From NCBI GenBank assembly GCA_030715135.1, contig JAUYVH010000002.1:62001-126000 (forward strand): 64,000 nucleotides of DNA, given 5' to 3'. Source of the stretch: Keguizhuia sedimenti (GTDB lineage Bacteria > Pseudomonadota > Gammaproteobacteria > Burkholderiales > Burkholderiaceae_D). This document shows, in pieces, positions 54,959 to 62,629 of the stretch. A model generated the notes under the pieces. It had not been told where the DNA came from. It did no database searches and was given only the letters and a program-made list of their open reading frames with translations. The position numbers and the translations under genes are program-made. Position 1 is the first letter of the stretch. Every line of letters starts with the position of its first letter.

Positions 54959-55312
54959 TTATTGATCGCCGTACTCGTCAAATTCGACGCGGCTGACCTT
55001 CTTCACTTCGGCACGGCGGCGCATGACAATGCGCGTGGCACGGTATGCCGCTCGCTTTACGGCTTTATCGATCGCCGTATACATGTTTTCCTGCACATCT
55101 TTAATGACTACTTCCGGCTGGCCGGGAATTGCGACTGTTACCTGGCACATCATGTCCCGGCCGCCTTTCGGGCCGTTCAAGTCGCGCAAGCGCACGGAAA
55201 TGTCGACTGCCCTGCTTCGTAAAGCTGAAAAGGCAATCCGTACTCGGGATTCGAGATATTCACGCAGAGATGGTGTCATCCAAAATTCGTTTGAAACCAT
55301 ATGGATATGCAT
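54959..55312 (-). CDS. Ribosome hibernation promoting factor (short HPF/RaiA family)
   Basis: A 117-residue protein with the beta-alpha-beta-beta-beta-alpha fold of the family: an N-terminal TPSLREYLESRVRIAFSAL helix, RDLNGPKGGRDMMCQVTVAIPG strands and a basic C-terminal helix (AIDKAVKRAAYRATRIVMRRR). It would bind the 30S subunit at the decoding site and silence ribosomes in slow growth. It lacks the dimerisation tail of long HPFs. The ATG at 55312 has a perfect AAGGAGG 5 nt upstream. It is not next to rpoN, the common place for hpf, so it may be a second, stress-specific copy. Confidence 0.85.
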   Translation of the reverse strand: MHIHMVSNEFWMTPSLREYLESRVRIAFSALRSRAVDISVRLRDLNGPKGGRDMMCQVTVAIPGQPEVVIKDVQENMYTAIDKAVKRAAYRATRIVMRRRAEVKKVSRVEFDEYGDQ

Positions 55313-55430
55313 TACGACCTCCTTCATCTAGGGATAACGCGTCCAGTCGGACAGCGCAAGTCCATTGTTCTATATCCATCCTCAATAGAATAGAAGCCTG
55401 CGTCTGATGCATTCTCCTGAAAAACCGAAG

Positions 55431-55790
55431 CTACCGCTGCGCTTTGACGGGAACGCTTGAAGCAGGTAACTTGCCGTCGAATGGTTCCAGCTGGGAACGA
55501 TTGAAATATCGTACCGGCTTTCCGGTAAAAGTCGCGTTATCGAATTGAACCAGCGCCAAATCTCCGTCCAGGCGAACGATGATTCCGACTGCCTTAACCG
55601 GCGTTCTGCTCGTTTTCCATTGAACGCTGTCCCCGGCCTTCAGGTTTTTTCTGAAAGATTTGATTTCCTCACCCTTGGGCATCTGCGCCTGTTGCGCGAA
55701 CACGGGTTTTCCCGCGCTTTCATTTTTCGGCTTTGCCTTTTCCTGCTCTTTCGGGCCTCGTTCGAGTGTGGGATTGCCTTCCCTTGCCAT
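55431..55790 (-). CDS. Hypothetical protein with an SH3-like C-terminal domain
   Basis: A 119-residue basic protein. The N-terminal half is Lys/Glu/Pro-rich and probably disordered. The C-terminal half (about 50-105: GDSVQWKTSRTPVKAVGIIVRLDGDLALVQFDN) looks like a small beta-barrel. I recognise no family. No signal peptide. The ATG lacks a strong ribosome-binding site. Confidence 0.6.
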   Translation of the reverse strand: MAREGNPTLERGPKEQEKAKPKNESAGKPVFAQQAQMPKGEEIKSFRKNLKAGDSVQWKTSRTPVKAVGIIVRLDGDLALVQFDNATFTGKPVRYFNRSQLEPFDGKLPASSVPVKAQR

Positions 55791-55823
55791 TCGCCGGATT
55801 TCCGTCTCGGATACTGTAAAAAA

Positions 55824-56255
55824 CTATGTTTGCGAAATCAGGGAAACCGCGCGGCCGGATCTATCATCGGCCATATTTTTCTCAAGGTAATGCACGCGCA
55901 ATTCCCACAAGAGCTTGTCATTTTCCTTGCACTGGAAGCGTATGGGCAGGCCCGGCCCGGCTTTGGAAAAGGATTTTCGGTCGCTTATTGCGAGGGAGCC
56001 GTCGTTTGTCTCGCAATGTTTATAAGCCGGTGCATACACTTCTTTCAGCTCCCCCATACCCGAATACCGGGTCTCTTGCGCCGCCGGGAATCGCATCGCC
56101 GCTGGAAACATTCGGCATGCGTGAAGGAAGCGGAAGTCTCAGCTTCTTTCCCGACAAATTAGACGCGAACTGCTGAATCGATTGATCATTTTCCTGAGCA
56201 GCATTCGTTGCACAGCCGGTCAGGAATATCAGCACTGTAGTATGAGGCCTTTCAT
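55824..56255 (-). pseudogene. Small lipoprotein gene broken by two frameshifts
   Basis: Three consecutive frames together resemble one lipoprotein of about 140 residues. An ATG at 56255 gives MKGLIL, then a stop; a one-base shift continues as VLIFLTGCATN, a perfect lipobox, and runs to about 56080. A second shift at a run of five G (around 56055) leads into ELKEVYAPAYKHCETNDGS and on to a stop at 55824. Each shift is a single base. Either the gene is decayed or the sequence has errors there. No homolog is recognised. Confidence 0.45.
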
Positions 56256-56763
56256 CTACATGTTTCTGATTATTAAAATCGACAGATTCAAAGGAAGACC
56301 TATGCATTTTTCCTGCAAATATATTCGCTCAGAAATTCTTCTTGCCTTTCCATTAAGAAAATATGCTGACTGTGCTTGTCAAACTTACAAATGACAGTGC
56401 CGATGATATGTGAACTTTGTAACAACATGTTCACATAATCTGTGGATAAAATTGTGAGTAAGCGCCCTTTCCCGCATGTAGACCCTTGAATTGCCTGGAT
56501 ATAAAACAGATTGCTGATTCCTTGGGCAATCTTTGTGCAGCCGCACAATAATGTTACCAAGGGAAATCTAGCGTACTGGTGAGGCAATGCGTCGCACAGG
56601 AGGCCGCGGGGGACGATAAATTATTGGGCAAGGATTCATGCAGGCGCTTCACGCGACCTCAACCCGCAACGAAGAACCGGATTGATTTCGCCTTTGGCTC
56701 ATTCTCGAGAAATAAGCCGGACTATGCGATGGCTCTGGATTCGGCGATCAGTACCAAGAAGGA
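56256..56763. other. Intergenic stretch of about 500 bp
   Basis: No supported gene. The left part (56260-56480) is AT-rich. An open frame at 56579-56881 on the plus strand runs into the lipoprotein gene on the other strand and does not look like protein. Nothing else stands out. Confidence 0.4.
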
Positions 56764-58206
56764 TCAATCTGTTTTAGCCTTTATGGAAGATTCGGACATA
56801 TTGTCCTGCTCTTTCGCTGAGCTCTCATCCTGTTTGTGTGCCGAAAGGGATTCGGGCGACGTCATTGCAGCCATAACCTGATGTTCCGGCCGCGTTGCCT
56901 CGGCCACGGCTTGTACCGGATCTGCCGCGCTCAGAGGCCGAACTTCCACGCTCTCGTTTGCCACCGCTTCTGCCGTTGCAATCAATGCTTCATGGCTTGT
57001 TCCGGACAGGGCCAGCCTGGCTTTATCGGCAAACCCGCCTTCATCGGCATATCTGGTTATGTTAGCCAGCCGTTCTGCATCGAACACAAATGCATTGTCG
57101 ACCTGTGCTCTGGAAGCAAGCTTGTAATGCAGGGAATAGGCAGCCAGCGGATCGGCGCCAAGTTTCGCCATGCGTTCCAGCGCCCATTTGTCCGCCATCC
57201 AGAAGCCGGTTCCGGCAACCCATGAAATACCGCTCAATGAACTCTTGAAAATGCCTGCCGACGAGACTGCGGCAAGCGCAATTTCCTGTCCCGCCGCTTT
57301 GCCGGCTTCCTTCAGGATCGTCTGGACCATTTTATCGCGCAAGGAATCGGCCACTTTTTCTGCGGCGAATTTTGCGGCTTCTTTTCCTGCAGCCTGCGCC
57401 GCCGCTTTGCCGGCTTCAGATGCCGCAATATTGGCTGCGGCGTTCGACGCCGCATTCGCTGCAGCACCGACTCCGCTGGCAATGCTCGCTATCGTGAGCC
57501 CGGTCTTGATCAGCTTTGAACCATAATGATAGGTTTTCATGCGCGCACCGGCTTCTTCGGATAAGCCTTGCGTCCATAAGACTATCCACATCGCCTCGTC
57601 CGGCGTCAATTCCTGATTGAACAAGGACATGGTGTGTGCCGTTTTCAGCCAGTGATAGTCCTGTGCATCCGGCGCCGCGGGCTTTGTAATCTCGACCCTT
57701 CCGCGGCAGACCTCGGTCGGCTCCACCCTGATCGCCCTACCCGTCGAAAGCGTGATTTTAAAAGGATCGCCGTCGTCGCGCAATTCAATCAGCTCCTCCA
57801 GCATGTCGCCAGGGTCGTCGTCGTCGCCGTTAATCTTCTCGATCTTGTCGCCTGCCTGCAGACCTGACTCCTTGCTTGCTGCAATGACGCTCAAGCGCTC
57901 ATCCACGAGCAGTCCCCTTGCCCATGCCACCTTTTCTTCCCTGGGCAATTCATGGGAAGTGGCCACGACAAAGGGCAGCTCCCATTGCTTGTCGCAGTCT
58001 TGGTCCTTTAACTGTGCCGTCTTGATGATGTGAGGACGGATTAACTGTTCGCCTTTGCCATATAGCCTGATTGCGGAAAGCAGATTTTCGTCGACCGGGC
58101 TTCCATCGTCGACCGTGTAGGTAGGCGCCGCACATCCTGACAGGAAGGCTGCTGTAACTAGCGCTGCTGCGGTAAGGATTCTGCTATGTGGCCTGAGTCT
58201 GTTCAT
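56764..58206 (-). CDS. Lipoprotein of unknown function with PDZ-like segment and Ala-rich hydrophobic region
   Basis: A 480-residue protein with a lipoprotein signal (lipobox LSGC, Cys at about 25). Residues about 65-165 look like the variable domain of M48-type lipoproteins followed by a PDZ-like part (ASKESGLQAGDKIEKINGDD). A stretch about 235-330 is extremely rich in Ala and Gly (AAANAASNAAANIAASEAG), probably long helices. The C-terminal third is acidic. No HEXXH protease motif is seen, so it is not a metallopeptidase. It is on its own, next to a cupin gene. Start chosen at ATG 58206; a GTG four codons earlier is possible. Confidence 0.75.
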   Translation of the reverse strand: MNRLRPHSRILTAAALVTAAFLSGCAAPTYTVDDGSPVDENLLSAIRLYGKGEQLIRPHIIKTAQLKDQDCDKQWELPFVVATSHELPREEKVAWARGLLVDERLSVIAASKESGLQAGDKIEKINGDDDDPGDMLEELIELRDDGDPFKITLSTGRAIRVEPTEVCRGRVEITKPAAPDAQDYHWLKTAHTMSLFNQELTPDEAMWIVLWTQGLSEEAGARMKTYHYGSKLIKTGLTIASIASGVGAAANAASNAAANIAASEAGKAAAQAAGKEAAKFAAEKVADSLRDKMVQTILKEAGKAAGQEIALAAVSSAGIFKSSLSGISWVAGTGFWMADKWALERMAKLGADPLAAYSLHYKLASRAQVDNAFVFDAERLANITRYADEGGFADKARLALSGTSHEALIATAEAVANESVEVRPLSAADPVQAVAEATRPEHQVMAAMTSPESLSAHKQDESSAKEQDNMSESSIKAKTD

Positions 58207-58461
58207 GATTGCCGTCACAAAGAAATACCGGATCGCACGCTTCCGTCTGCGCGCATCCGTAGATTTCTCTAATTACGGCATTTACATCCACGAATTTAGT
58301 CCGGCTGGCAATAATTGTTTAAAAACTGACCGTGCTGAACGGTGATGCAGATAGGAAGAATCATCTGCTGTGGCCATTGTCCGTCAACGGACTGAAACTC
58401 TGGCGATGCGTCGTTTGTTCCAGGTCGATGCATCCGGTAACCATGTGGCGCCCGGACAGTA

Positions 58462-58788
58462 TCAGCGATCCTCGCATTGCTCCGGATGCAGATGGATGGC
58501 CAGCCACATCGCACCATCCGAAGCGCGTTCAACTTTATGCGGAACGCCGGCAGGCAGAAATATATGATCCCCTTCCTTGAGGGCATGCAGCTTTCCTTCC
58601 ACCCGGAGATCCGCCTTCCCTCGCATCAGCAACACCCATTCATCCTGGGCTTGAATATATTCATGCGGCGTGATGGCGGCAGAACTGATGATTCGCTCGA
58701 TAAGGAGATTCTTGTGATTCAGGATCGTGTCGAAGCGCTCGCCTTCCTCAGGGGTTGCGGTATCGTTGAAGAGATTGGAAGTTTCCAT
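58462..58788 (-). CDS. Cupin-domain protein
   Basis: A 108-residue single-domain cupin. The two conserved motifs are DEWVLLMRGKADLRVEG and LPAGVPHKVERASDG, with a final HLHPEQ. The metal-binding histidines are fewer than in classical cupins (PHK and HLH remain). It lies between the lipoprotein gene and the formate dehydrogenase cluster, on the same strand as both. A role in sensing or in metal-dependent chemistry is possible but unproven. Confidence 0.85.
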   Translation of the reverse strand: METSNLFNDTATPEEGERFDTILNHKNLLIERIISSAAITPHEYIQAQDEWVLLMRGKADLRVEGKLHALKEGDHIFLPAGVPHKVERASDGAMWLAIHLHPEQCEDR

Positions 58789-58968
58789 GGTTCATTTATA
58801 GTCGTGCGCAGCATGTGAGAGAGCAGGCGAAGGCGGCCCGGGTTTGTCGCCATATTAGTTGATATTCCGGAAGCTGCCTGAAGGCGCAGGAACGAAGCAC
58901 TTCCGGATTTTCATATGTTTAGAAATGAGCCTGATGGGGTGATACGAGGACTTCCCCAAGTGATCGCC

Positions 58969-59400
58969 TCAGGCGCGGTGACGCTGGCGCGGGCGGTAGT
59001 GCTGCTTCAGGTAACTGCCCAGCCAAGCGTGGACCTCCGGTGACATGGGGACACCGTCGGCGCTCTCTCCCGAATCCAGCATGCGCGTTCCCTCGGCATA
59101 GCTGACCGAAGCGAGTGTGGGCATCGCGTATTCGCCCTGCATGCGCCACATGACGAATACCTTTGGCTCAGGCGCCGCCCAGTTCTCGAAATAACCCTCA
59201 TCCTCGTCAGGATAGAGCTCCAGCTTAAGGCCCGGCACGAGATAACTTTCTCCGTTTTCCGACTGGCTTAATTGCTGCAAGGGTGGCAGATTGCCGGGAT
59301 CGGGAAGAACCGCGGCAGCCGACCACGCATGATCGGCCCAGCGGCTATTGAGTATGCGCCGCTGCATCACGACAGCGATCTGCAAACGGGACATGAGCAT
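58969..59400 (-). CDS. DUF3305 protein of the formate dehydrogenase cluster
   Basis: A 143-residue protein. The N-terminal MSRLQIAVVMQRRILNSRWADHAWSAAAVLP pattern matches DUF3305, which occurs next to formate dehydrogenase genes. The middle is acidic (LYPDEDEGYFENW), and the C-terminal VHAWLGSYLKQHYRPR region is basic. It is probably an accessory or maturation protein; no activity is known. AGGAAA precedes the ATG. It is the last gene of the fdh cluster in this window. Confidence 0.85.
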   Translation of the reverse strand: MLMSRLQIAVVMQRRILNSRWADHAWSAAAVLPDPGNLPPLQQLSQSENGESYLVPGLKLELYPDEDEGYFENWAAPEPKVFVMWRMQGEYAMPTLASVSYAEGTRMLDSGESADGVPMSPEVHAWLGSYLKQHYRPRQRHRA

Positions 59401-59521
59401 GGCGGTTTCCTGGAAATTTAATATATGTTCCGGCGCGGCGCGCTATTCCAGAACTTCGATTCCGATTGACCGCAACGAGCAGCATGCAATGCAAGGCGAC
59501 CTCTGCTCCGGATCACGGCAT

Positions 59522-60046
59522 TTACTTCGCTGGTTTCTTGTGCGGCGGTTCCTCCACGGGGTTTTTATAAATACGCTCATTCAATCTTGTCCCCGACGGC
59601 TGATTGGTTTTGACATCCTCGCTGGGCGGAGCAGTGCCGAATTTCTCGCTGCGGATCGGCATAGGCGGAGGAGCTGCCGGTGCCGTACTTCCCGCCTGTG
59701 CAGGTACCGCTGGTTGTCCTGGCACTGGCTGTCCTGGCGCGGGCTGGCCCGGTGCGGCCTGGGGTGCCTGCACAGGTGCTCCGGTTTGCGTGCTTACCGG
59801 CGTCGGCGGATTGGTCTTCCAGCCTTCCTTGCCGGCGCGGGCACGCCAGCGCTCGCTGATCTTATCCATCGACTCACTCAATTGCTGCTTTTCCTTTGCC
59901 TGCTGCTCGGCGGCCTGCGCTTTCTTGTCAGCCGCAGCCTTTTGCTGCTCAGGAGTCTGCGCCGGCAGCTTGGCTGCAGCCGTTGCGCTGATCATGCCGA
60001 GCAACAGAACGGCTGCAAGATGTGGTCTCCATGCATTGCGTCGCAT
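59522..60046 (-). CDS. Secreted proline-rich protein in the fdh cluster
   Basis: A 174-residue protein with a Sec signal peptide (cleavage near ATAAA). A Lys/Gln/Ala-rich helix (about 30-70) contains MDKISERWRARAGKEGWKT. The rest is a low-complexity Pro/Gln/Ala region (GQPAPGQPVPGQPAVPA). AGGAAAG precedes the start. It lies between the two other fdh accessory genes and is probably a periplasmic spacer or scaffold. I recognise no family. Confidence 0.65.
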   Translation of the reverse strand: MRRNAWRPHLAAVLLLGMISATAAAKLPAQTPEQQKAAADKKAQAAEQQAKEKQQLSESMDKISERWRARAGKEGWKTNPPTPVSTQTGAPVQAPQAAPGQPAPGQPVPGQPAVPAQAGSTAPAAPPPMPIRSEKFGTAPPSEDVKTNQPSGTRLNERIYKNPVEEPPHKKPAK

Positions 60047-60059
60047 TATTCTTTCCTTC

Positions 60060-60581
60060 CTATTGTTTGGCCGGAGCCGGAGCCGGTGCTGGAGCAGGGG
60101 CTGCGGCCGGCGCAGGAGTCGATGTTCCCGGCGTCACGGGAGTCGGTTGCTGCGGCGAAGGCGTCTGCGTGGCCGCTGCGCCGGGAGTTGTGCCGCCCAT
60201 TTCGGCACCGCTTGGCGTGCCGCCCGCCCCTTCCGGTATGCCGGGCGTGCCAGAAACCCCAGTACCTCCCGGTGCCTGGCCGCGCTGACCTTCCTGACCC
60301 GGCGTCGCCGGTGTTACCGTCGTATCGGCAGACGGCTGGGTACTGACACCGCCGGTCGTGCCGCCCGATCCTTTCGGAATGCCCGGCGTGCCTCCTGTGG
60401 AATTGCTTACCGTGGTGTCACGTTTGGTACGCGCCATGATCTCGCCGCTGGTGTTTCCGCCGGCAGTAACCTGGCCAGGAAACTTGGTTTGATTAACATT
60501 GCGCGTCGGATCGTCGCGGTCGCATGCCGCAAGGCCCGCCAGCAGGATCAAGGAAAAACCAAAAACAGGAATGCGGTTCAT
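60060..60581 (-). CDS. Lipoprotein with Gly/Pro/Thr low-complexity body
   Basis: A 173-residue protein with a lipoprotein signal ending in LAAC (Cys about 20). The body is Gly/Thr/Pro-rich (GGTPGIPKGSGGTTGG, then a terminal run of alternating Pro and Ala). It starts at ATG 60581 (GGGAAG about 9 nt upstream); an ATG two codons earlier is possible. The two copies of a GTPGIP motif (about 66 and 113) suggest internal duplication. It is in the fdh operon, 13 nt before the secreted proline-rich gene. Confidence 0.6.
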   Translation of the reverse strand: MNRIPVFGFSLILLAGLAACDRDDPTRNVNQTKFPGQVTAGGNTSGEIMARTKRDTTVSNSTGGTPGIPKGSGGTTGGVSTQPSADTTVTPATPGQEGQRGQAPGGTGVSGTPGIPEGAGGTPSGAEMGGTTPGAAATQTPSPQQPTPVTPGTSTPAPAAAPAPAPAPAPAKQ

Positions 60582-60610
60582 AGGCATTTCTTCCCTCTTT
60601 CGGTTATGCG

Positions 60611-61708
60611 TCAGATTCCGTGACGCGGTGCGGCGTCCGGCGGCAAATGGCGTGACGAAGGCGGAGGCATATCCGGATCGGGGCCTATGCCTCTCATTTC
60701 GTTGTACCAGAGCTCATGATGCGACCTTGCCCATTCTTCATCCACCGTGCCGTAGCGCATGGCCTCATACGCGCCGGGCGTGCCCCATACGCCGATGTAG
60801 ATATGTCCCATGGTAAGAATCATGTACAGGGTACCCGCTGCGATATGCAGGTAATCGGCCATCTGAAGCTGATAACGTGTCAGTCCGGTGTTTGCGCCGA
60901 CTTCATAGAAATAAGGGAAGTTGAGCATGATTCCGGTGATCGACATGATCAGGCCCAGAAATACCACGCCAAACCAGAACCAGAGCTTTTCACCGGCGTT
61001 GAAGTAGCCGGCAGGAACATGCTCGTGCGACGCAACGCCGCCTCCCCGCTTGAGCCAATGCCAGTCCCAGCGCTGGAACACGTTTTCCCGTACCCAATTG
61101 ACGAACATGAGGATCGAACAGACGATGAAAAGGGGCCCGACAAAGTTATGCAGGTATTTGCCGATGATGGCAAACCATGAAAACACCTCATGCCCCATCC
61201 ATGGCAGCATGAATTGCTTGCCGAACATGAAGATAATGCCGGTGATCGCCAGGATGACGAAGGAAATCGCGGTCGACCAGTGGATGATTCTGTCCCATCT
61301 GGAGAAGCGTTCTATCGTTCTTCCGGACGGCGCGACTTCTTTGGCGGCTCCAAACATCGTATAAAAGCCGAAAATCAGCAGAGGCACCACGAGCAGCAGC
61401 GCCCCGGCAATGCTGGCGATCGGCCCATTGCGCCAGTTGCGCCAAGTGTTGCCGCCGCGCTGAAGAATCACTTCCTGCTCCGACATGACGCCCGGCGGCC
61501 TCAGGTAGTTGCGGTCGAAATGATGGATGCCGGACTGGCTGGATGACCACCCCGGCGAAGGAAGCCCCTGCTCCTGCTGCATGATGGTCTGTTCTTCCGC
61601 ATACGCAGGTTTTGCATCCTCGGGCGGAACGGCCGCATTGCCCAGCACGGGCAGCAGCATGGCAAGCAAGGCAGTCAATATCAGGCGCTGCCAGGAAATG
61701 GAAGTCAT
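60611..61708 (-). CDS. Formate dehydrogenase cytochrome b subunit (gamma)
   Basis: A 365-residue membrane protein. The N-terminal region has a signal-like helix (about 6-24) and a periplasmic segment with HHFDRNYL. The four-helix cytochrome b core follows from about 95 (RFSRWDRIIHWSTA, GKYLHNFVGPLF, LQMADYLHIAAGTLYMILTMGHIYIG), and its histidines can bind two haems. It passes electrons from the iron-sulfur subunit to the quinone pool. ATG 61708 has AGGAG upstream. The tail is proline-rich. Confidence 0.9.
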   Translation of the reverse strand: MTSISWQRLILTALLAMLLPVLGNAAVPPEDAKPAYAEEQTIMQQEQGLPSPGWSSSQSGIHHFDRNYLRPPGVMSEQEVILQRGGNTWRNWRNGPIASIAGALLLVVPLLIFGFYTMFGAAKEVAPSGRTIERFSRWDRIIHWSTAISFVILAITGIIFMFGKQFMLPWMGHEVFSWFAIIGKYLHNFVGPLFIVCSILMFVNWVRENVFQRWDWHWLKRGGGVASHEHVPAGYFNAGEKLWFWFGVVFLGLIMSITGIMLNFPYFYEVGANTGLTRYQLQMADYLHIAAGTLYMILTMGHIYIGVWGTPGAYEAMRYGTVDEEWARSHHELWYNEMRGIGPDPDMPPPSSRHLPPDAAPRHGI

Positions 61709-61721
61709 GGCCGTTCTCCTC

Positions 61722-61937
61722 TCAGTCCTTGGTGCGAAGGTATTCGTTCTGAAGATGGTTGCGGTTGTTGATCGCCGCATTCCATGCCAGCCTGTCGTTA
61801 TGGAAATAGGCGCGCTGCGGCAAATCGTCCTTCTTGTTGTTGTATTCCCCGTCGATCCAGGCCGGATGCTGCTCTACCTCCAGCGAACACGCGGTCAATG
61901 ACAGCAGCGCGAATGCAATGATGGATATGCGTTTCAT
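61722..61937 (-). CDS. Small lipoprotein of the fdh operon
   Basis: A 71-residue protein with lipobox LTAC at about residue 17, then a short polar, Asn/Asp-rich mature part (NNKKDDLPQRAYFHNDRLAWNAA). Its ATG overlaps the stop of the beta subunit gene by 4 nt (ATGA), so it is translated by coupling. It lies 13 nt before the gamma subunit. No family is recognised. Its place in the operon suggests a partner of the complex. Confidence 0.75.
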   Translation of the reverse strand: MKRISIIAFALLSLTACSLEVEQHPAWIDGEYNNKKDDLPQRAYFHNDRLAWNAAINNRNHLQNEYLRTKD

Positions 61938-62617
61938 GTCGGGAACTTTCGTGGATTGTTTTGGAAATCGCCAGGCACCTGATTCGGTCGCGGCCCCTCG
62001 CCTTTCACCTTGATGTCCTGGCCCGGCTTCTTGGGTTCGTAAGCAATATCCCAGCCCCATAATTCCGGACCATAGCCGCGTGTTTCCACGCGGTGCTCAT
62101 AAATCTTGGCGATGATATTGGCGTCACCGCCGAGCAGGGCCTTGGTGGCGCACTGTTCCGCGCATGCGGGCAGCTTGCCCTCGCTGATGCGGTTGCGTCC
62201 ATATTTCTTGAACTCCACTTCCGAGTTGTCGGGCTCCGGCCCTCCAGCGCAGAAAGTGCACTTGTCCATCTTGCCGCGATGATTGAATGCGCCGGTTTCC
62301 GGGAATTGCGGGGCGCCGAAAGGACAGGCCAGCGAGCAATAGCCGCAGCCGATACATATGTCCTTGTCGTGCAGCACGATGCCGTCTGCCGTGTGGTAAA
62401 AACAATCCACCGGACAGACCGCCATGCAGGGCGCGTCCGTGCAATGCATGCAGGCCACCGAGATCGAATGCTCGCCGGGCACGCCGTCGTTGATGGTAAC
62501 GACGCGCCTGCGATTGACCCCCCAGGGCGTCTCGTTCTCGTTCTTGCAGGCCGTCACGCAGCCGCCGCAGTCGATGCAGCGTTCGGTGTCGCAGATGAAC
62601 TTCATTCTGGCTGCCAT
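61934..62617 (-). CDS. Formate dehydrogenase iron-sulfur subunit (beta)
   Basis: A 227-residue ferredoxin-like protein with four cysteine groups: CIDCGGCVTAC, CMHCTDAPCMAVCPVDC, CIGCGYCSLACPFG and CTFC with CAEQC. This fits four [4Fe-4S] clusters carrying electrons from the active site to the membrane subunit. AAGGAGGAGACAAG precedes the ATG, 12 nt after the alpha subunit stop. Confidence 0.93.
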   Translation of the reverse strand: MAARMKFICDTERCIDCGGCVTACKNENETPWGVNRRRVVTINDGVPGEHSISVACMHCTDAPCMAVCPVDCFYHTADGIVLHDKDICIGCGYCSLACPFGAPQFPETGAFNHRGKMDKCTFCAGGPEPDNSEVEFKKYGRNRISEGKLPACAEQCATKALLGGDANIIAKIYEHRVETRGYGPELWGWDIAYEPKKPGQDIKVKGEGPRPNQVPGDFQNNPRKFPT

Positions 62618-62629
62618 CTTGTCTCCTCC

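Noticed and set aside
56579-56881. Plus-strand frame of 100 codons overlapping the lipoprotein gene
   Set aside because: It lies largely antisense to a gene with a clear lipoprotein signal and shows no domain.
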